A stretch of 53,730 bases of DNA from Actinomycetes bacterium. GTDB taxonomy: Bacteria; Actinomycetota; Acidimicrobiia; Acidimicrobiales; SZUA-35. Positions 1 through 8,724 of this stretch are shown here, in pieces (position 1 is the stretch's first letter; each line of letters begins with the position of its first letter). A model generated the notes under the pieces. The model searched no databases and was not told the DNA's origin. It saw nothing but the letters and a program-made list of their open reading frames with translations. Position numbers and translations under genes: made by a program. Location: the NCBI GenBank assembly GCA_024227975.1, contig JAAETV010000533.1, positions 1 to 53,730 of the forward strand, given 5' to 3'.

Positions 1-1
1 A

Positions 2-226
2 GATGTCGAGCTGACACGAACTGATGACGGATCGTTCGAGGGAGCGACCATCGCCGGTCACCTAGTCCTGTTCCCGGTCGATGCTTCGCAAGCGCCCGGT
101 TCTCTGCGGTACGAGGTTTCCGACAAGGTCATCCGCCACTTGATCACTGGTCTCGAACCCGGAGCGTCGTACACGGTCGAAGTCGAGCAGTCGGCCGACG
201 GGATGTTCGTCGTGTCGATTGTGTAG
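2..226 (+). CDS. C-terminal end of an unidentified protein (5' truncated by window)
   Basis: An open frame runs from the first base to a TAG at 224-226 and gives the last 74 residues of a protein. The peptide alternates short hydrophobic and polar stretches, and ends with a segment (LEPGASYTVEV) that resembles the last strands of a fibronectin type III or similar beta-sandwich domain. That likeness is a pattern impression only. The function cannot be assigned because the catalytic or main part lies outside the window. The next gene is convergent. Confidence 0.55.
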   Translation, partial: DVELTRTDDGSFEGATIAGHLVLFPVDASQAPGSLRYEVSDKVIRHLITGLEPGASYTVEVEQSADGMFVVSIV

Positions 227-311
227 GGAGCACTGATGTTGCGGACAACGCAGGAGTCCTCGATTCTTGGACCCGAGGTGGTCTGGTCCGCGTCCCAGGT
301 TGCGGTGGTGG

Positions 312-737
312 CTAGGTGCTCTTGCGCACGATTCGAAAGACCGGGATGATCCGAGGCTCAGCCTTCTGGGCGTACGTGTCGAAGATTGGCATCTGCTCGG
401 CTTGTGTGGCGTACAGCCGATCACGCTCTTCGCCGTCGATCAGCATGGCGGTGGCCCCGTACTCTTCGGTTCCGATCTCGATGGTGACCTCGGGATGGGC
501 CTTGAGGTTGTGATACCAGTTCGGGTTGTTCTTGGCGCCGGCCATCGATGCGATCACAACGAGATCGCCGCCGTCGGTGGAGTAGGCAAGCGGTGAGCAG
601 AGGGTGCGACCGGTCTTGGCCCCCGTCATGGTCACGAGAATGATCGGATAGTCCTCGAACGGAGGGCCGCACCTTCCTTCGTTGGCCCGGAACTCGGCGA
701 TGGCCTTCTTGTTCGTGGTCAGGAAATCAGGCGGCAT
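312..737 (-). CDS. Deazaflavin (F420)-dependent nitroreductase family protein
   Basis: A 141-residue protein. The segment around residues 30-75 (TMTGAKTGRT, then SPLAY, then VVIASMAGAKNNPNWYHNL) is typical of the DUF385 / deazaflavin-dependent nitroreductase family, small split-barrel enzymes of actinobacteria that bind F420 and reduce various substrates. The ATG at 737 is preceded by AGAGGAG at good spacing, which decides the start over longer upstream readings. The length matches the family (about 130-150 residues). The substrate cannot be told. It stands alone, divergent from the deacetylase gene that begins at 881. Confidence 0.85.
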   Translation of the reverse strand: MPPDFLTTNKKAIAEFRANEGRCGPPFEDYPIILVTMTGAKTGRTLCSPLAYSTDGGDLVVIASMAGAKNNPNWYHNLKAHPEVTIEIGTEEYGATAMLIDGEERDRLYATQAEQMPIFDTYAQKAEPRIIPVFRIVRKST

Positions 738-880
738 GAACACTCCTCTTTGGCGCGACCCTACGGCCTTCGGACCCGAGTGGCCTACCCCGCTCGAAAT
801 CGTTCCCGCTTCTCGGGAGCGGAGACCCCAACGTTGCGCGACTATGACTTGGGTGGGAGACGAGTAGCGAGGGTGTGGCA

Positions 881-1810
881 ATGGCCGAATCTGTAAAGGA
901 GCCGTGGGAGTGGCCCGAAGCCCAGTGGCGGGCGACAGTGGAGCATGTCCGCGCCGGTCGGTCTCTGAAGCCGACCGAGTGGCCCGACGGGGCCCGAGTG
1001 GCGGTGGCGCTCTCGTTCGACTGTGATCATGAGTCGACGCCGCTGATCCAGGGCAACACATCTCCGGGGAGCCTCTCACAGGGTGAGTACGGGGCCCGGG
1101 TAGCGGTGCCCCGGATACGGGCCTTGCTCGAACGCCACGACATCAAGGCCAGCTTCTTCATGCCGGCCGTTGTGGCTCAGCTCCACCCGGACGAGCCCCG
1201 GGCCCTCGCAGGTGAGGGGCATGAGATCGGGATCCATGGCTGGATCCACGAGTTGAACAGCAAGCTCCCTCGTACCACCGAGCGTGACCTGCAAATGAGG
1301 GCAGCTGACGTGCTCGAACAGGCCTGCGGGCGACGTCCGGTTGGGATCCGAACACCATCGTGGGATTTCAGTCCATACACATTGTCGATCACTCGCGAGA
1401 TGGGGCTGATCTACGACTCGTCGTTGATGGCCGACGACGATCCGTATGAGCTCATGGAGAACGGCGAGCCAACGGGGATTGTCGAGCTGCCGGTGGAGTG
1501 GATCCGGGACGACTATGTGTACTTCAACATGAACCGATCCTCGGCTCTACGTCCCCACACGCCACCTTCGTCGGTGCTCGAGATCTTCAAGGCGGAGTTC
1601 GACGGTGCCTACCGTGAAAAGGGAACCTTCATCTTGACGATGCACCCCCACATCATCGGTCATCGATCGAGGATCACAGTGCTCGAAGGCCTCGTGGACT
1701 ACATCCGAGGCCATGACGGTGTGTGGTTCGCAACCCATGAACAACTGGCCCGCTACTGCCTAGCCCAGGCCGGTCCCGAGACGTCACCCCGAAGGACGGC
1801 GCCCACCTGA
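881..1810 (+). CDS. Polysaccharide deacetylase (NodB-fold) family protein
   Basis: A 309-residue protein of the carbohydrate esterase 4 / NodB fold. The metal-binding signature is complete: D47-x-D49 (SFDCDH) and H119-x3-H123 (IHGWIHE). Later family motifs follow: RTPSWDFSPYT near residue 153 and a histidine in the TMHPHIIG segment. There is no signal peptide, so it should act in the cytoplasm. This fits the PuuE/allantoinase-like or peptidoglycan-precursor side of the family rather than secreted chitin deacetylases. A GTG six bases upstream (875) is an alternative start. The reaction is hydrolysis of an amide (N-acyl or ureide), but the substrate is unknown. Confidence 0.85.
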   Translation: MAESVKEPWEWPEAQWRATVEHVRAGRSLKPTEWPDGARVAVALSFDCDHESTPLIQGNTSPGSLSQGEYGARVAVPRIRALLERHDIKASFFMPAVVAQLHPDEPRALAGEGHEIGIHGWIHELNSKLPRTTERDLQMRAADVLEQACGRRPVGIRTPSWDFSPYTLSITREMGLIYDSSLMADDDPYELMENGEPTGIVELPVEWIRDDYVYFNMNRSSALRPHTPPSSVLEIFKAEFDGAYREKGTFILTMHPHIIGHRSRITVLEGLVDYIRGHDGVWFATHEQLARYCLAQAGPETSPRRTAPT

Positions 1811-1823
1811 TTGCGGCTCCACC

Positions 1824-2612
1824 TCAGCCCTTGTCAGGGGCCCGATCCCGGTTCCACTCCCGTCCCGACATCGCGGCGATGGCCTCCAGGGCTAGGCCGG
1901 TGTGGAGGTCGTCGGCCACGGCTCGCCGCAGGGGTCGGACCAGGGCGTGACGGGTGTTGCGGAGCAGAACCGGGTTGAGGCGGGCTAGGTCGGCGGCGAT
2001 CTCGTGGGCTCGGGCCAGTACCTGATCGGCTGGCAGGACTTCACCAACGATGCCCAACTCCAGAGCCTCGGCCGCCGGGATCTGCTGGCCGGTCAGCAGG
2101 AAGTAGCGGCCCCGATTCGGTCCGAGCAGTAGGGGCCACACGATCTGCATACTGTCGCCGGGGACGAGCCCCCCAGTGAAGTGGGGGGCGTCCTGGAAGT
2201 AGGCGTGGTCGGCGGCCAGCACGACGTCGCACAGTACGGCCAGCTCGGAGTGCACGCTGACCGGTCCGTTGACAGCGGCGATCATCGGTACCTCGATGGC
2301 GAGCATCTGGTCGACGAGGCGGTTGCCCTCCCAGATGAGTCGGTCCCACAGGGTGGCGTTGCCTCGCCCTTCGGCCAACGGGTTGGGACCGTCAGACAGG
2401 CCGATGAACGCGTCACCGGTTCCCGTCAGCACAACAACCCGGTTCTCCCGGTCCGATGCGATGGCCATGAACAGTTCGGGCAACTCCTCGTGCGGTGGGC
2501 CACCCCACATCAGCGGCCCGTCCCACGAGTGCATACGCACGGTCAACACCCCAGCATTGTCTCGGGTGACTTCGGCGGTGGAGAAGTTGTTCTGGTACTG
2601 GTCGAGCTCCAT
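1824..2612 (-). CDS. Crotonase-fold hydrolase resembling 6-oxocamphor (beta-diketone) hydrolase
   Basis: A 262-residue enoyl-CoA hydratase/isomerase (crotonase) superfamily member. Residues 55-70 (DRENRVVVLTGTGDAF) are the usual first oxyanion region. The active-site set is not that of a hydratase: H121 (VHSE), H144 (DAPHF) and D153 (VPGD) fall almost exactly where 6-oxocamphor hydrolase has His122, His145 and Asp154, and NRGRYFLLTGQ follows as in that group. That enzyme cleaves the C-C bond of cyclic beta-diketones without CoA. I chose the ATG at 2612 because the numbering then matches; an in-frame GTG at 2720 would add 36 residues. It is divergent from the CoA transferase gene. The natural substrate is unknown. 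Confidence 0.8.
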   Translation of the reverse strand: MELDQYQNNFSTAEVTRDNAGVLTVRMHSWDGPLMWGGPPHEELPELFMAIASDRENRVVVLTGTGDAFIGLSDGPNPLAEGRGNATLWDRLIWEGNRLVDQMLAIEVPMIAAVNGPVSVHSELAVLCDVVLAADHAYFQDAPHFTGGLVPGDSMQIVWPLLLGPNRGRYFLLTGQQIPAAEALELGIVGEVLPADQVLARAHEIAADLARLNPVLLRNTRHALVRPLRRAVADDLHTGLALEAIAAMSGREWNRDRAPDKG

Positions 2613-2763
2613 CAGCCCATCGTTGCAGATGGGCCCGTCCCCTGGCCATGTCTCCCTATCTGCGCCGGGGCTGGATCCGACTCGGATCGCTGCCGCGGCC
2701 TGCCGTTCTTGATTGGTCACCCCTGTTGGGGCTGATGCGGATGATGGGGATTACTGTCGTCTG

Positions 2764-5286
2764 ATGGCAGAGAATGAGCCGACGCAGCCTCTCGGCGGCG
2801 TGCGCGTCGTGGAGCTGACCGATGGTGTTGCCGGCGCCTATACAGGGCGCTTGATGGCGGTCTTGGGCGCGGATGTCGTGAAGGTCGAGCCACCAGGTGG
2901 CGACGTGGTACGCCGCTGGGGGCCGTTTCCAGGCGATGACCCGGGCGAGGAAATCGCCGAGCAGGGCGCGTTGCATCTGCACCTGAACGCAGGAAAGCGC
3001 TCAGTCGTGGCTGACCTCGCAGAGCCCGACGGCCGTGCCCTGGCCATTCGTCTGGCAGCAGGCGCCGACATCGTGCTCGAGTCGTTCGTCCCTGGCGCCG
3101 CGGCCGTGGGCCTCGACGCTGCTACGTTGCGGGCCGAGAATCCGGGGCTGGTGGTCACCAGCATCACACCTTTCGGTCAGTACGGGCCCTATGTCGAGAA
3201 GGGGTACAGGGGCTCCGAGATCGTGCACTACGCCATGGGTGGCCCGATGCATGCCACTGGCGTTGCTGAACGCGAGCCGTTGAAGCTCGCCGGTCATGTC
3301 GTCAGCTACCAGTGTGGAGCCATGGCTGCGGCGGCGACCATGGCGGCGCTGCTCGTCGCTGAGCAGAGTGGCCTCGGGGTCCACATCGACATCGCCAATT
3401 TCGAGACCCAGGCCGGGTCGATCGACCGTCGCCTCGTATTCCTCCAACAACACATCTACAACGGTCGGATTGTCGAACGCGACCCTGCTGGCGCCCAAGG
3501 CCTGCTGCCGACCGGCATCTACCCTGCGGCCGACGCCTGGGTGCAAATTGCGACGCCCCCTCCCTACGCCGACCGTCTGCTGGCCACGATCGGAAATCCC
3601 GAGTTGGCTGAGTTGTTGAGCGACCCTGATTGGGTCACCAACCCCGACGTCCCCGACCTGGTCGAGGGGGCTCTGTACGCCTGGTTGGCTGAACACACCG
3701 CGGCCGAGGCCATGGAAGCAGCGCAGCCCCACCACTGGCCAGTGACGGTGGTGCGCACACCGAAAGAGGTGGTGGATGACGACCACTTCCAAGGGCGCCA
3801 GGTCTTCGTCGAGGTCAATCATCCGGTCGCCGGGCCTGTTCTGCAACCGTCGGCGCCGATCCGGTTCGCCGGTGCCCGGCCTCCTCGGCGACCCGCCCCG
3901 TTGCTCGGTGAGCATGATGCTGAGGTTCGCGCCGAGCTGGACACCGCACCCGCAGCCCCGCCCCCGATGGGAGCTCCAGCGGAAGGGCGCCGGTTGCCAC
4001 TCGAAGGCATCCGGGTGCTTGATCTCACGATGGTGTGGGCGGGGCCGTATACGACAATGCTGCTCGGCGACCTTGGGGCCGACGTGATCCGCGTCGAGGA
4101 TGCCCGTCTCTACAACGGGACACGAGGTGCAGTGGCCCGCCCACCCGAGAACCAGCTCGACAACATCGGGTGGCTGTGCACCTATCCCGACGACAAACCG
4201 GGCGAACACCCTTGGAACCGCAACGCCTTCTTCAACGTCCACGCCCGCAACAAGCGGTCGGCCACCGTGGACCTTCTGCGGCCCGAGGGAAGGGAAGCCT
4301 TCCTGCGTCTCGTTGAGGAGGCCGACTTGGTGGTCGAGAACAACGCTGTCGGGGTGATGGACAAGCTCGGCCTCGGCTGGGAGCAACTCCATGAACGCAA
4401 CGAACGGCTAGTGGTGTTGCGCATGCCGGCGCTGGGGCTCACCGGGCCCAAGTCGTCCTATGTGGGTTTCGGCGCCAACTTCGAGGCCCTCTGCGGGTTG
4501 ACGTCGCTGCGAGGCTACGCCGACGGTGACCCGTCGCTCACCGGGTCTGTGTACTACATGGATGCGGCCAGCGGTGCGGCCGGTGCGTTCGCCGCACTGG
4601 TGGCACTGCGGCGCCGTGACCGGACCGGCGTCGGTGAGCAGGTGGAGCTCGCTCAGGGCGAGAACATGTTGAACGTCGTTGGCGAGTACCTCATCGACGC
4701 TGCCCGCACCAGGCGTACCCTGCCCCCACCTGGCAACCGGCATCTCACCGATGCACCCCAAGGCAGCTACCCGTGTGTTGGTGACGACCGCTGGGTTGTC
4801 CTGTCAGTCGATAGTGATACGGTCTGGGCCGGCCTCCAGCGAGCGATGGGTTCACCTGTATGGGCCGCCGACGAACGTTTCGCAAACGCCGCCGGCCGCC
4901 GCGGCCACCATGACGAGCTCGATCAGCGTCTCTCGGCCTGGACCGCCTCCCTTGATCGCTGGGAGGTGACCCGCCTCTGCCAAGCCGAGGGTGTCGCCGC
5001 CGGCCCCGTGCTCGATGATGCCGATGCAGTCAACGACCCCCACCTCCGAGCCCGAGGCTTCTTCCGGCGCAACGGCTCGGAGGAGGTGGGTTGGCACGAC
5101 TACCCCAGCCACCTATGGCACTGGGACGGCCCGACAATGCGCCACGAAGGCCTGTGTCCGTTCGGCGCGGCCAATGAAGAGGTGTGGCGAGATGTCGCCG
5201 GCCTTGACGATGCCGCGATGGCCACACTGAGCGACGGTGGCCACCTCCTTGATCACTACATCGACGACGCCGGCAACCCTCTCTGA
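2764..5286 (+). CDS. Fused double-domain CaiB/BaiF family (family III) CoA transferase
   Basis: An 840-residue protein made of two complete family III CoA-transferase domains, roughly residues 8-395 and 410-840, each opening with the typical L-x-G-(V/I)-R-V-(V/L)-(E/D)-L-T and LGADV(V/I)(K/R)VE motifs. Family III enzymes move CoA between carboxylic acids through a covalent aspartyl-CoA intermediate. The second half keeps the catalytic aspartate (D600 in YYMDAASGA); the first half has Gln183 at the matching place (SYQCGA), so only one half is likely catalytic. The link between halves is Pro/Ala rich (near residue 400). The ATG at 2764 lacks a strong ribosome site. Substrate unknown; the divergent crotonase gene beside it hints at alicyclic or terpenoid acid catabolism. 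Confidence 0.9.
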   Translation: MAENEPTQPLGGVRVVELTDGVAGAYTGRLMAVLGADVVKVEPPGGDVVRRWGPFPGDDPGEEIAEQGALHLHLNAGKRSVVADLAEPDGRALAIRLAAGADIVLESFVPGAAAVGLDAATLRAENPGLVVTSITPFGQYGPYVEKGYRGSEIVHYAMGGPMHATGVAEREPLKLAGHVVSYQCGAMAAAATMAALLVAEQSGLGVHIDIANFETQAGSIDRRLVFLQQHIYNGRIVERDPAGAQGLLPTGIYPAADAWVQIATPPPYADRLLATIGNPELAELLSDPDWVTNPDVPDLVEGALYAWLAEHTAAEAMEAAQPHHWPVTVVRTPKEVVDDDHFQGRQVFVEVNHPVAGPVLQPSAPIRFAGARPPRRPAPLLGEHDAEVRAELDTAPAAPPPMGAPAEGRRLPLEGIRVLDLTMVWAGPYTTMLLGDLGADVIRVEDARLYNGTRGAVARPPENQLDNIGWLCTYPDDKPGEHPWNRNAFFNVHARNKRSATVDLLRPEGREAFLRLVEEADLVVENNAVGVMDKLGLGWEQLHERNERLVVLRMPALGLTGPKSSYVGFGANFEALCGLTSLRGYADGDPSLTGSVYYMDAASGAAGAFAALVALRRRDRTGVGEQVELAQGENMLNVVGEYLIDAARTRRTLPPPGNRHLTDAPQGSYPCVGDDRWVVLSVDSDTVWAGLQRAMGSPVWAADERFANAAGRRGHHDELDQRLSAWTASLDRWEVTRLCQAEGVAAGPVLDDADAVNDPHLRARGFFRRNGSEEVGWHDYPSHLWHWDGPTMRHEGLCPFGAANEEVWRDVAGLDDAAMATLSDGGHLLDHYIDDAGNPL

Positions 5287-5341
5287 GCCAGCACCCCGAC
5301 GGCCCGGGTCGGATCGAACCGCCCGCTTCTAGCTCGCGGGT

Positions 5342-5722
5342 TTGGCCACACCGCTACATGATCTTGAAGGGCTGCCCCTCCGACTCGAGCTCGGGGTGCG
5401 CCGGGCGAGGCGGCAGATCCTCGGCATCTACTTCGCCCGTGAGGTCGAATCGGTTGGCAGCCACGTCACCCAGTGGACACCCAGCTCCCCGCTGACAACC
5501 CGCTTCACCGACAAGGCCGTCATCGTGGCGTTTGCTCCCGAGACCCGCACGGCTCTGGTGTCGCTGACGGAGATGATCAAGGCCGGTGAGATCGGACCGA
5601 TCGTCGATCGCATCTACCCGATGGAGGAAGTGGCCGACGCTCATCGCCTGGTCGAAACCGAGAAGCGATTGGGGGCAGTCGTTCTCGCTATCGCGGGCAT
5701 GACTCAAGCGTCCGACCGCTGA
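5342..5722 (+). pseudogene. Remnant of a zinc-type (MDR) alcohol dehydrogenase / quinone oxidoreductase, C-terminal part
   Basis: The last 60-70 residues before the TGA at 5720 (ALVSLTEMIKAGEIGPIVDRIY, then a PMEEVADAHR segment and GAVVLAI) match the C-terminal end of medium-chain dehydrogenase/reductases. The nucleotide-binding domain and the N-terminal catalytic domain are missing, and the region upstream runs straight back to the CoA transferase stop. The 5' part of the frame is Arg/Leu rich and does not look like a dehydrogenase. I therefore read this as a truncated, probably dead gene rather than a small functional protein. Confidence 0.6.
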
Positions 5723-5753
5723 GGATCTCCGTTGGATGAGCCATTGTGCGTGT

Positions 5754-6575
5754 TCAGGATGACACGAGCAGCACCAAGCCGGCGACGATCACCCCGCCTG
5801 CCATGGTGCGGGCACGACCGCGACCCTCGTGGAGCATCCGCCAACCGACCACTGATGCGATCAGTACGCTTGACTCCCGGAGCGCGGTGACGTAGCCGAC
5901 CGGGGCTCGCTGCACCGCGAGTAGCACCAGCCCGTAGGTGATGACACTCATCGTTGCCGCCAACGCGGCTCGCGCCCACATGTCGCGGCCCATCGCAAAC
6001 AGATCGCGGCTTCGTCCACCTGCAACTCCTGCGACGGTAATACAGACTCCTATCGTCACAAACGCGGCGAACACATATGAAACTCCGCCATACTCCCGTG
6101 CCGCGTGACTGTCGACCACGGTGTACGAGCCGATAGCGACGGCCACACCGATCGCGATCATCACCTGTGTCGCTGGCGCGCCGAGCGCCAGCAGTGACAT
6201 GCCGGCGAAGATGAGCAAGATCGCAACGATCGCCAGAACGCTCAACTCGTCGTCGAGTAGTAGCAACCCACCGATGGCGGCGACCAGGGCACCACCACCT
6301 CGGGCAACCGGATAGGCGAGCGAGAAGTCACCGTGCCGGTAGGCCCAGGCCAACCCCAAGATATACGGGACGTGGATCAGACCGCTCAAAGCTGCCCAAC
6401 CCCATGCACCGACTGGCGGGGATCCAATGATTCCCAATACGACAGCGCTTCCCGCTCCGGCCACGATGAACTGCCCCCACAGAGTGAGGAAAGGGTCGAA
6501 CGCCTTCTTGGCCGCCAGGTTCCAGCCAGCGTGCAATACCGCCGCCACCAATGCGTAGATTGTGGCGATCAACAT
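5754..6575 (-). CDS. EamA/DMT-superfamily membrane transporter
   Basis: A 273-residue integral membrane protein with about ten hydrophobic helices arranged as two repeated halves, as in the drug/metabolite transporter (EamA, formerly DUF6) family. The N-terminal helix (IYALVAAVLHAGWNLAAKKA) carries the polar HAGWN motif common in this family, and GGALVAAIGGLLLLDDEL near residue 90 is the usual end of a repeat. Such proteins export or import small metabolites by proton exchange; the substrate cannot be predicted. The start ATG at 6575 follows a short gap from the small gene upstream on the same strand, so it may be the last gene of the fhs transcript. Confidence 0.88.
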   Translation of the reverse strand: MLIATIYALVAAVLHAGWNLAAKKAFDPFLTLWGQFIVAGAGSAVVLGIIGSPPVGAWGWAALSGLIHVPYILGLAWAYRHGDFSLAYPVARGGGALVAAIGGLLLLDDELSVLAIVAILLIFAGMSLLALGAPATQVMIAIGVAVAIGSYTVVDSHAAREYGGVSYVFAAFVTIGVCITVAGVAGGRSRDLFAMGRDMWARAALAATMSVITYGLVLLAVQRAPVGYVTALRESSVLIASVVGWRMLHEGRGRARTMAGGVIVAGLVLLVSS

Positions 6576-6657
6576 AGGAGGCCACCCACGTGGCGCAATG
6601 GTCGACCGAATCGAGTGAAGGCGACCTCACCTGCCGACCAGCAGCGCTCCGGCCCTT

Positions 6658-6831
6658 TCACCGTGATGCGGCGGCGACGGTGTTCGACAGCAGCCAGACG
6701 TCGGTGATGGGCCATACGCCGCCAGGCACGGGGGAGATCGCTTCCACCCACTGGGCCACCGACTCATGGTCGACATCGCTGCTGAGATCCTCAGCCAGGA
6801 TGGCCGCAACGGAGCGAGCGTTGATGGCCAT
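6658..6831 (-). CDS. Small protein (57 aa) of unknown function directly downstream of fhs
   Basis: This frame starts 11 bases after the fhs stop on the same strand and gives a 57-residue acidic, amphipathic peptide that begins MAINARSVAAILAEDL and contains HESVAQWVEAISPVPGG. Its composition is protein-like: balanced charge, few rare residues, and helix-turn patterns. The tight spacing suggests translational coupling to fhs. No family is recognised and the ribosome site is weak, so the call rests on composition and position only. Confidence 0.45.
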   Translation of the reverse strand: MAINARSVAAILAEDLSSDVDHESVAQWVEAISPVPGGVWPITDVWLLSNTVAAASR

Positions 6832-6842
6832 CGCAGCCGTCG

Positions 6843-8561
6843 TTACGACAGCCCTACGATCTCACCGTTTCCGTGCTCGTCAAAGGCCAGATCGATGCGC
6901 TTGGCCCCCGGCTCGGCCCCGAGCCCGGGCATGGTGCTCATGTTGCCGCAGATGGGGTACACGAAGCCGGCGCCGACCGAGGCCCTGACCTCTCGGACCG
7001 GCAGCCTCCATCCGGTCGGGGCTCCCTTCAGCGACGGGTCCGACGAGATCGACAGGTGGGTCTTGGCTATGCACACCGGAAGGTGCCCGAAGCCGGCGTT
7101 CTCGTACGTATCGAGCTGTTTCGCCGCTGCGGTGCTGATGTCGATGTCGTCGGCACCATAGACCTTCTGGGCCACGGTCCGGATCTTGTCCCGGAGGTTC
7201 ATCTCGCTGGGATACAAGACGGCGAAGTCGCTCGACTCGTCGGCCGCTTCCCTCACCGCTGCAGCCAGCTCGGTTGCGCCTCGGCCACCGTCGGCGAAGT
7301 GGGTAGTCACCGCAGCCCGGGCCCCGTACTCGCTTGCGATCTCTGCGATAGCGTCGAGGTCGCCCTGGTGGTCGCCGGGGAATACGTTGATGGCGACAAC
7401 CGGCGTCACTCCGTGGAGCTGCATGTTGGCCAGTTGCTTGCGTAGATTGTCGCCACCCTGATGGACCTCGTCGGGGTTCTCGGCCAGGATGGCTTCCGGC
7501 AACGGCCGGCCAGCGACGATGCGATGCTTGCCAGAGTGAGCCTTCAGCCCCCGCACCGTGGCCACCAGAACGGCGGCATCTGGGGCTAGCCCCGAGGTGC
7601 GGCACTTGATGTTGAAGAACCGCTCGGCTCCCATGTCGGCTCCGAACCCGGCCTCGGTGAGCAGGAACTCGCTCATACCAATACCGATGCGGTCGGCGAC
7701 GATGGAGGAGTTGCCGGTTGCGATGTTGCCGAACGGCCCGGTATGGACGAGGGCCGGAGTGTTCTCGAGAGTCTGCATCAGATTGGGCTTGATGGCGTCC
7801 ATCAGGATCACCGCCATCGACCCGGCTACGCCGATCTCCTCGGCGGTGACCGGGTCGCCGGCTTTCGTGTAGCCGACCACGATCCGCCCCAACCGCGCCC
7901 GCAGATCCTGCAGCGACGTTGTCAGGGCGAGTGTCGCCATGACTTCGGAGGCGGCGGTGATGTCGAAGCCAGTCTCCCGGGGTATGCCGTCGAGCCGGCC
8001 TCCCAGCCCGATGACGATGTTGCGCAGGGCCCGGTCGTTCACGTCGAGGACGCGGCGCCATGTGATGTTGTGCAGATCGAGCCCGAGCTCATTGCCGTGG
8101 AAGAGGTGGGCGTCGACCATGGCTGAGCACATGTTGTGGGCTGCAGTGACGGCGTGCATGTCGCCGGTGAGGTGGAGGTTGAACATCTCCATTGGCACCA
8201 CCTGGCTATAGCCACCGCCGGCGGCGCCCCCCTTGATGCCGAACGTCGGCCCCATCGACGGCTGCCTGATGGCGATCGTCGCCGATGACCCGATGTATTG
8301 GAATGCCTGCCCGAGGCCGACGGTGGTCGTGGTCTTGCCCTCGCCGAGCGGAGTCGGAGTGATAGCCGAGACAACGACGTACTTGCCCCGGGGCCGATCA
8401 GCCATGGCCTCTATCGCCTCGAGCTTGACCTTGGCCGTGCCCGTGCCATACGGCTCCAGGAACTCGGCCGGGATGCCCGAAGCAGCGGCAATGTCGATCA
8501 GGGGCTTCAGCTGTGCTCCCCGGGCGATATCGAGGTCGGTAGGAAAGGAGGTAGCCACCAT
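6843..8561 (-). CDS. fhs: Formate--tetrahydrofolate ligase
   Basis: A 572-residue protein with the full set of family signatures: the phosphate-binding loop TPTPLGEGKTTTTVGL, the GIKGGAAGGGYSQV segment, and LHLTGDMHAVTAAHN. It joins formate, ATP and tetrahydrofolate to 10-formyl-THF in the cytoplasm; in methylotrophs it can run in reverse to release formate and make ATP. The length fits the family (about 555-580). The ATG at 8561 is preceded by GAGGAAG at slightly long spacing. It is transcribed away from the glutamine synthetase-like gene at 8725, and a 17-bp palindrome in the shared promoter region (8602-8618) suggests joint control with the amine genes. This position ties it to C1 units released by the Sox/Mgd complex. 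Confidence 0.97.
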   Translation of the reverse strand: MVATSFPTDLDIARGAQLKPLIDIAAASGIPAEFLEPYGTGTAKVKLEAIEAMADRPRGKYVVVSAITPTPLGEGKTTTTVGLGQAFQYIGSSATIAIRQPSMGPTFGIKGGAAGGGYSQVVPMEMFNLHLTGDMHAVTAAHNMCSAMVDAHLFHGNELGLDLHNITWRRVLDVNDRALRNIVIGLGGRLDGIPRETGFDITAASEVMATLALTTSLQDLRARLGRIVVGYTKAGDPVTAEEIGVAGSMAVILMDAIKPNLMQTLENTPALVHTGPFGNIATGNSSIVADRIGIGMSEFLLTEAGFGADMGAERFFNIKCRTSGLAPDAAVLVATVRGLKAHSGKHRIVAGRPLPEAILAENPDEVHQGGDNLRKQLANMQLHGVTPVVAINVFPGDHQGDLDAIAEIASEYGARAAVTTHFADGGRGATELAAAVREAADESSDFAVLYPSEMNLRDKIRTVAQKVYGADDIDISTAAAKQLDTYENAGFGHLPVCIAKTHLSISSDPSLKGAPTGWRLPVREVRASVGAGFVYPICGNMSTMPGLGAEPGAKRIDLAFDEHGNGEIVGLS

Positions 8562-8601
8562 CGGGAATCTACTTCCTCGACTTGACGCTGTCGACCGTGA
8601 G

Positions 8602-8618
8602 AGTAAACAGTATTTACT
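8602..8618. promoter_or_regulatory. Palindromic operator, site 1 (fhs / glutamine synthetase-like divergent promoters)
   Basis: AGTAAA-CAGTA-TTTACT is a perfect 6-bp inverted repeat with a 5-bp centre. It lies between the divergent fhs and glutamine synthetase-like genes. It shares the pattern GTRAA-N5-TTYAC with sites at 18517-18533 and 22371-22387. A possible plus-strand -35 (TTGACG, 8582-8587) and -10 (TAAACA, 8604-8609, spacer 16) would place the operator over the -10. A likely binder is one of the two XRE-cupin regulators at 23.8-25.1 kb; that link is inference. Confidence 0.65.
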
Positions 8619-8724
8619 GACACGGGATAAAGGGTCTACTAGCGGGGATGAAACTTGAGCAGTAGTGTGCATCCCACCTGGGTTGATCCAGGGGCATGAC
8701 CGGCGACCAAGGGGGATACTCGGC

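Noticed and set aside
3001..4392. Long open frame on the minus strand inside the CoA transferase gene
   Set aside because: It is fully covered by a clear gene on the other strand and its translation has no recognisable domain; such frames are common in high-GC DNA.
5303..5358. tRNA-like sequence on the minus strand
   Set aside because: It has a GGTTCGATCC stretch and a GTAGCGGT stretch, but the T stem does not pair, the anticodon loop would have nine bases and no acceptor stem can be formed.
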